Source: Paramacrobiotus richtersi (lineage: Eukaryota; Tardigrada; Eutardigrada; Parachela; Macrobiotidae). From it: a stretch of DNA of 30,285 nt. The stretch spans positions 1 through 30,285 of the forward strand of contig JAQGAU010000355.1 in the NCBI GenBank assembly GCA_034698045.1, in the 5' to 3' direction. This document shows, piece by piece, positions 28,966 through 30,285 of the stretch (positions within the stretch are counted from its first letter, which is position 1; each line of letters begins with the position of its first letter). The notes beneath the pieces are model-generated. The model saw nothing but the letters and a program-made list of their open reading frames with translations, did not search any database and was not told where the DNA came from. The position numbers were made by a program, and so were the translations under genes.

Positions 28966-29202
28966 AGGGTGTACGAGATCCCAAGAACGGATAAAGCATC
29001 ATCCCTGGCCAATCGAGCCGGTACAAACCATCTGGAATGGCACAGTGTTCAAATCTGCCCACGGAATTCACTTGGAAAGTATAACAACGCTGTGGAACGA
29101 GTTAAGCTTTCCCTAGAAACATACAACTCGCAACGATCCTTCGAGACAGCATTAGCCACCGTCAACTGGAAAGATAATAGAGAAATTCATAAATACGTTT
29201 AG
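28966..29202 (+). CDS. Coding-like frame after a splice-acceptor-like CAG
   Basis: A plus frame read from just after CTGTTTCAG to TAG at 29200. It contains NNAVERVKLSLETYNSQRSF and ends NWKDNREIHKYV, convincingly protein-like. It lacks an ATG at its start and would be a terminal exon. A competing frame (28922-29116) is shorter. No family recognised; downstream sequence to 29870 contains no gene. Confidence 0.3.
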   Translation, partial: RVYEIPRTDKASSLANRAGTNHLEWHSVQICPRNSLGKYNNAVERVKLSLETYNSQRSFETALATVNWKDNREIHKYV

Positions 29203-29877
29203 CTGCTGTTATCGTGATCTAGATTTTCTTCGTTTGCTGGTGCATTGTCGTTATAAATGCTTGGTCGATCTCCTGAAAATTCTGTTTCATCAGTTGTCTT
29301 TCTGGTAATCAACTTACTGCTACTGTTTTTGTTGTTGTTCTTGTAGTGTTTTGCCTTTGACTTCCTGGTACTGCATCGAATTTCCGTCCCATGCCGTAGA
29401 GGAAGCGCTGCTCCGTTGCAGGAAGGCAGTAAACCTTTATTATTATTAGTACGTTCATGTACATAAAATTCATTAAGTACTATCAGTCTACAAGTTCCAG
29501 CTGAGGTTATGTAACACGGCCAGCCATTCTAAACAATAAACCAATCTGAAATACAGGGAACAGAAATTCTCGGCCCTACTCCACGCAAACTCCGGATGGG
29601 ACTTCGTCAGAATCTTCGCAAAGGTTTGATTATCACTCGGATTGGGCAGTGTTATTTTCGGCAGAATCAGAATTAGCGGCTAAGTATGCCTCGGTTCGGC
29701 TCACCCATCGGACTTTTTAATCAACACATATCTTTTATTCCACCTCCCCACTATCCACGCAGTCTGTACCGACTACGTACTTGCCTTTGTTATTGTGAGT
29801 TTTGTTGCTTCGGTGTAATATTTTGAGACGCTAGTAGTTTAATACGACTGCTTTCTGTCTCGTAAACATCAGACAAA
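29203..29877. other. No supported gene
   Basis: No frame longer than about 60 codons and no motif. It is T-rich in places (29230-29360), with a short ATT run near 29438. Confidence 0.45.
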
Positions 29878-30285
29878 CTGCCAGGCTATTTCCTGTGAAA
29901 AACAGTACGCAATGGCCCCTTGTGTGCTGGTTAGAATAAAAAAATGTTAGTGTCATGGAACGGCCAGGCTATTTGCAGCAGAAAATACTATGGTGCGGAC
30001 CTTATCGCGTTGTTCAAAATCAAAAAATAGCAGTGTCATGCAGCAGCCGGGCTATTTCCAGTCGAAAATAGTAAGCAGCGGCGCCTTGCGCCTTGTTTAA
30101 AATCAAATAATACTAGCGTCCTGCAACGGCCAGGCTATTTCCAGTGGATGATAGTACGCAACGGCCCCTTGTGCGTTGTTTTAAATCAGAAAAATTAATG
30201 TTAGTGTCATGCAACGGCCTGGCTATTTCCAGCAGAAAATACTATGCAGCGGCACATAGCGCGTTGTTTAAAATTTAAAAAATAC
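29878..30285 (+). repeat. 83-bp minisatellite running off the window end
   Basis: Units start at 29878, 29961, 30044, 30127 and 30215 (steps 83, 83, 83, 88). Each contains GGCCAGGCTATTTCCAG, a GTACGCAACGGCCCCTTG-type middle, an A-rich stretch and TAGTGTCATGCAACGG. The last unit is cut by the window end, so the array is longer than seen. Confidence 0.93.

Noticed and set aside
1-30285. tRNA or rRNA genes
   Set aside because: GTTCGA-type strings occur (for example near 14127), but none sits in a cloverleaf context; no conserved rRNA segments were seen.

Overview
This window looks like gene-poor, repeat-rich nuclear DNA from a eukaryote with an expanded genome. The evidence is broken transposon proteins, minisatellites, long inverted repeats, a possible intron-containing gene, and the absence of operons, Shine-Dalgarno starts or dense long ORFs. 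I cannot place the lineage. No rRNA, tRNA or CRISPR array was found. Almost every coding stretch is short, frameshifted or carries in-frame stops, so most of the window reads as decayed mobile elements and unrecognised coding relics.

The clearest structures are three foldback (long inverted-repeat) elements with recoverable target-site duplications. FB1 (323-1171) and FB2 (19319-20329) both begin TGTAACCG, both are flanked by perfect 6-bp duplications (TCCGTG; GGCGAG), and both are filled with tandem copies of a 16-17 bp word bounded by GGGGA and CCGG. The words differ between the elements. FB3 (26763-28041) belongs to another class: 9-bp duplication CAAACGGCA, ends GGCCTACACAATTGGG, and arms rich in GGAAT words. 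The 9-bp duplication with long arms suggests a Mutator-like (MULE) non-autonomous element. Removing FB2 or FB3 with one duplication copy rejoins an open frame, which supports real insertions.

Layout: 1-1.2 kb FB1; 1.2-3.4 kb two coding relics around a degenerate 20-bp array; 3.4-6.9 kb weak small ORFs and an inverted duplication (5264-5498); 7.0-8.3 kb minus-strand relics including a PIF1-like helicase; 9.3-11.7 kb small ORFs and a minus-strand pseudogene with two stops; 13-15.6 kb plus-strand coding-like blocks including the best gene candidate (14045-14995) and a Ty3/gypsy reverse transcriptase scrap; 16.3-20.7 kb a broken retroelement (gag with zinc knuckle, a Lys-rich frame, a possible protease motif) interrupted by FB2; 21-26 kb weak small ORFs and hairpins; 26.7-28.1 kb FB3; 28.1-29.9 kb sparse; 29.9 kb to the end an 83-bp minisatellite running off the window.

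No pathway or cooperating gene set is visible. The window's logic is transposon insertion, satellite-like growth inside foldback arms, and decay.
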